DNA of 64,000 bases from Linyphia triangularis (taxonomy: Eukaryota > Arthropoda > Arachnida > Araneae > Linyphiidae). The translations under genes and the position numbers were made by a program. The stretch spans positions 57,337,242 through 57,401,241 of the forward strand of contig OZ021731.1 of assembly GCA_963978545.1 (NCBI GenBank), written 5' to 3'. The notes under the pieces are model-generated. The model did not search any database. It was not told the DNA's origin and saw only the letters and a list, made by a program, of their open reading frames with translations. Shown piece by piece: positions 59,701-64,000 of this stretch (position 1 is its first letter; each line of letters starts with the position of its first letter).

Positions 59701-61340
59701 TATTCGTTATAAATTTGATATTGAAACTAATTTTTACAACTATAATGCAAAAAAAAAAAAAAAAATCGAATAAAACAGTATAGTCTTATTCATTTGATGA
59801 TAATTTAACTTTTTTTCATGTCTCATCCTTGAAGCGTATTTAACACAATAAAACAATTGCAATATTAAAACACAAAATAGGCTTAAATTGAAGCAATAAA
59901 TATTACAATTTTATATTTATTGCTTCAATTGTATATTCTTATTTTAAGATTAAGTTTTTTTTTTTTTTTTTTTTTTTTTAGAACACATACATTTACATAC
60001 ACTCCTTTAACATCGTAATTGAAACCATTTTATTTTGAATTCGACAATGATTGCCAGTGTCAATGCTGGAATACCATTCGTGTAGAAGAATATTTAACAA
60101 TATGACAATAAAAACACATTTTTGAACCGATGGTCAGAGGAACAGATTGGTTATTTTAGGACAGTTTTGATGCTTGTAAAGTTTTTATTTTAGAACGTAA
60201 ATGATAGATATTATTGAACTGGAAAAAAACAAACAATTTCCACAAGTATTTCATTAGTAGGTTTCAATAAACGTTTGAATTTTGTAATGGGAAGTCTTGA
60301 GAAGAATCCGCAGGATATGTTTCTCTGTAAAACTGTATATCCTACTACAACACATTTAAAGCAGATAAAACAACTTACAGATAAAGAAGTAGGATAGTAG
60401 AAAATCAAATAGGGGAACAATTTTATGATTTCGACAATCGGCAACGCATTTTATATAAACTTAAAAAGTAGTTCTTAAAATATAGTTTTTATTTTCTTTC
60501 ATATTAGGTGAAATATATTAAAAAGAACTAGTTCAATCGCAATTCTTGTCCCCAACCTTTGACCACTTAGTGAAGGGATGCACACTCGTGCATCTCATCA
60601 CAAGGCTAAATATATAAACATAAATGATTTTTTATGAAAAGGATGAATAAATTATGTTAATACGTAAATATTAATAAGCATAAATAAAATTATAAAAATT
60701 ATAATTTTATTCCTTGCTCATTAATATTAAAACATCTCACAAATATAAAAATGTTATTTTAAAAATGCGTTTTAGTACTTAAAGTCTCACTTATAAGCTA
60801 ATATTTTTACGATTAGAAATTAAACATTACACAAAAAAAAGACTTTGAACAATATTTAGTAAATAATGAACAAAATTATCAAAGCTTTCGTAACATCAAA
60901 GCTTACCTAAAACCATCCTAAACATAAATAATAAAAAAGAACGTAGGAAAAAAAATCTATAATAGTTTCTCTAAACTGTCTTTTTTACTTTTTACGATAA
61001 ATTCAATAATAATAGTGGGAATGAAAGTATTTGTTTAGATTAATGTATTGCAGCACGAATTATAAAAGTTTCTCTTTTTCTAATTAAAAATACCTTTCTT
61101 TCACTTTGAACTCTTCTCATTAAATGATTTAACTTTTTTTTATTTAATTAATTTTTTACAATTAGCCCAGTATTCGCCATGGGTGGTAGATATTGGAACA
61201 CTTTCCAATATTAGGCACTAATGTTATTATTTATTATAAACTTTTCTATTTATTTTATTTTCAACCATCAAAAATCAAAAACATTAAAAATACTTCTGTT
61301 TATAGTAAAAAGAAAATCATTTACTAAATAACTGAAAGAA

Positions 61341-61353
61341 GGGGGGGGGGGGG
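61341..61353 (+). repeat. G13 homopolymer
   Basis: A pure G run in AT-rich DNA. Confidence 0.95.
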
Positions 61354-61603
61354 TAAAATAATTAAGATAAGAAAAAGACGAAATTAGTTCGAATTTTGTA
61401 CCTCAGTAGTTTTCTAATGTAATTATTCCAATGAGTAATGTTATGAATTAAAGTGTTTTTTTTTTTTATTTTTTTTTTATTATAATTATTTACTAATCAA
61501 AACACGAAGCTGTTGTTTGACAAAAACGAAGATATTAAAAGATAGGAACTTCAAATCTCAGATGTATATACGTGCTTCGAAACTTAGGCAGATAAAGTTT
61601 TTT

Positions 61604-61634
<31 letters not shown>

Positions 61635-62155
61635 CCTTCTTTTTTTAAATCGTAGATTCCGATTACTGGAGCTTTTACCTTAACTTACAAAAAGTTACTA
61701 TCCTAATGCAATTATTTAAAAATAGTTACTTAGTTCAAAATAAATAAATTAAATAATAATCTGTTCGTGTGCGAATTAGACAGCATTCTTTAAACCGAAA
61801 ACAACCAATTAGTATGAACTTTTATTTTTCCTGTTAATTTGAAGTATTATTTTTATTCATACAACAGACTCATGCAGTTAAAGAAATAAAAACCGAAATA
61901 GAATACACACAAACTACTATGATTTCAAAAGATTTCGAAATTTCGAACAGCAACAATCAACCTTAAAAAATTACCGATGAAAAAGTGCATTTAACTAAAA
62001 GACCGAATAACTAGCACGCACTATGACAAAATTTAAACACATTAATCTTCTTAATGAAAAGAAGAAGAAAGAAAACCCTCTTAAAAATCATACCACGTTT
62101 CTTTTTGTTTAATCGAGCAATTTCTTTCAACTGTGAAATCAAACAGATGAAGAAG

Positions 62156-62184
62156 CATGTTAATCAGAAGAAGAGATTAACATG
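62156..62184. promoter_or_regulatory. Perfect inverted pair of TAATC sites
   Basis: CATGTTAATC and its exact complement GATTAACATG, separated by nine purines (AGAAGAAGA). TAATC is the core site of K50 homeodomain proteins (Otx/Bicoid/Gsc class). Confidence 0.4.
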
Positions 62185-62939
62185 ACATGTCTAGTAGAAA
62201 CTTGAAATCTTTTTGTCTTGTTTGATATGCCAATTAGCGATAACGAACTGTCTGTTTTTTAAGGGGATTGAGTTCTTTTATGGATGTGAAAGCATTGCCA
62301 GATTCGTTAAGAATAAGAATGAGCGACGAATTAATTTATTTCGAACTGAACGAATAAATAAGAATCAAAACGATTTGAACCGGAAAAAAAATCATTCATG
62401 TTGGAATAAGAAATAACAACATGGCATTGAATTTGCGTTGGAGTATTTTTAAGAGCAATGAACAATCAATATCATCATCATTCGGAGAATTGAAATTGTT
62501 TTTTTGTCAATTAGGTTTCTTGAAAGTAAATTTAATTAGATAATTATTAATTCAATAATTGCTACGCTTTTTTCGAGTCGCAGTTCAATTTAAAGAATTT
62601 AGAAATAAAGTAATCATCGTTTATAGAACAAAATAAGTAATCAACATAGTTTAATCGTGTTATAATATGTGGTGTTCGAAAACGTGATCGAGAACATAGT
62701 GTGATTTTAATTCATACCTAGATCCCCAGTAGCGGAAACTGTTTTGCCTGGCTGCGACACTAATTTGGGTATTAGAAAATAATCTGCAGCGTAATTATTA
62801 TCATTATTTTTTTTTTAAGTTTGCATAAAATACATAAGCACCTTATTTGTCAATTTTATCAACAATTCCTGTTTTACATAAACATAGAAATTTTGAAAAA
62901 TAAAGTAAATGTTAAAAGGGAAATATTTAAAATTATTGT

Positions 62940-63180
62940 ATCTTGAATTAAAATTCTAATCATTCTGTATAAATTCAAACCAAACGCCGAAAGCGCGGAC
63001 ATAACGGCTGTCACATCAGCACAAGCCTAGGCGAATGACACCAAAATCATTGCAATTCTCATCAACAGCTGCTATTAAAATGGCTTATACCTAGGTCAAA
63101 ATTACCGCTATTCCAACGCAAATATCGGCCACCTTACCAGCGCAAATATCGGCAATTACATCTAAGTAACAATACGAAAA
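62940..63180 (+). repeat. Family X fragment
   Basis: AATTAAAATTCTAATCATTC, TTCAAACCAAACG and AAATATCGGCCACCTTACC match 31360-31620 and 43540-43600. Confidence 0.7.
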
Positions 63181-63238
63181 TATGACTCCCTTAACATATA
63201 ATTAAATAAATCCATTACTGATAAAATTCAACATTTAA

Positions 63239-63765
63239 CAGGGTTCATACAGCTTTTGGGGAGGGGGGTACCTAGATTTTAAGGACTTCTAAATTATTCT
63301 TTTTTATCGACTTCTTATATAAATTTGTAGCTATACACTCATTGTTTTGATAAAACATGAATTCAAAACATTACGTATAAGTATCAAAATTATCAAATAA
63401 ACAACTAATCATTTAAATACAATTTTATTTATAACTTGGGCAACTTTTTTTTCTCTGTCTAACCAAAGTCGAAAGTCCATCTACACTTGAAGTAAAAAGA
63501 AATAAGGTGTTCCTGGAAATCAGCTATTCCAAGTAACTTGGAAGATAAAAAAAGCTCCATCAATAAAAGATAGGTCCCAACCGATAGAAGGGAGAAATAG
63601 GAAATTCAAATTTGGGATAAGAAGAAATTTAAGAACCAAAATTCGCAATCGAAAGGTAAAGACCCAAGATTTTGGGGGGGGGGGGGATGCAATTTAAGGA
63701 CTCTTATTTAAGACCTAATAAACATAAGTAGTTCTTAAAGACTATTAAGGACCGTGCGCATCCTG
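63239..63765. mobile_element. Family V TIR element
   Basis: Left end CAGGGTTCATACAGC; right end GCGCATCCTG, an imperfect complement. AAGGACTTCT and TTAAGGACTCTT phrases near the ends are typical of the family. A G13 run is at 63674-63686. No clear target duplication. Confidence 0.5.
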
Positions 63766-64000
63766 TATAAAATATGCAGCTTATTTCCAAACTCAGCTAA
63801 ATTTTTGTTTTAAAAACGTTGATTTCTTTTTAACTTACTTTCATGGCAAAATTATTAAAATATGCAGTACTTTGGCTAAATATGAGTGTTCAAGCAGCTT
63901 GAAGTAGACCTGAAGTGTGATTTGGTGCAGGTGCTACATACAAAGATATAGCTTCAAAACTCACGGGTGTAAAATTGAAAAGCTACTGTTGTTATAGATA

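Overview
This is a strongly AT-rich eukaryotic nuclear window with intron-split genes, many class II transposon remnants and a tRNA-derived SINE. It looks like an arthropod, probably a chelicerate such as a spider. That placement is inference from composition, repeat content and gene structure; no marker gene fixes it.

The only gene I can name is on the minus strand. Eleven exons between 19719 and 10387 splice in one unbroken frame (about 631 codons). They encode the end of the last AAA module and the start of the linker of midasin (MDN1/Rea1), the dynein-like AAA+ ATPase that removes assembly factors from pre-60S ribosomes. A twelfth exon (10140-10196) is probable but does not join in frame. 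Three to five more minus-strand exon candidates lie between 9270 and 3866 and could be further midasin linker or a second gene. The AAA1-AAA5 exons that should precede 19719 are not seen in the next 44 kb, so the locus is an internal fragment, has a giant intron, or is misassembled.

1-3.8 kb holds a complex repeat (family X) split by a perfect hAT insertion, and a SINE with a 13-bp target duplication. 3.8-19.7 kb is the midasin-like region; a (TA)n tract, a Helitron, a MITE and a decayed ZBED5/FAM200-like hAT lie in its introns. 19.7-55.3 kb has no convincing coding exon. It is a mosaic of repeat families (called V, W, X, Y, Z here), two more Helitrons, two larger TIR elements and islands of less AT-rich unique DNA. 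Two pairs of these islands share short motifs in the same order and look like duplicated noncoding elements. 55.3-56.24 kb holds a G-depleted tract, a CpG-richer TATA-less promoter (CCAAT, overlapping E-box/CRE) and a plus-strand 5'UTR exon ending in a consensus donor. 56.24 kb to the end is probably the first intron of that unidentified gene, with a 0.66-kb palindromic element, homeodomain-type site clusters and more copies of families X and V.

The MDN1 fragment and the plus-strand gene face each other across the gene desert. Nothing in the sequence shows that they work together. Element boundaries were read by eye; those with target duplications or diagnostic termini are firm, the others approximate.
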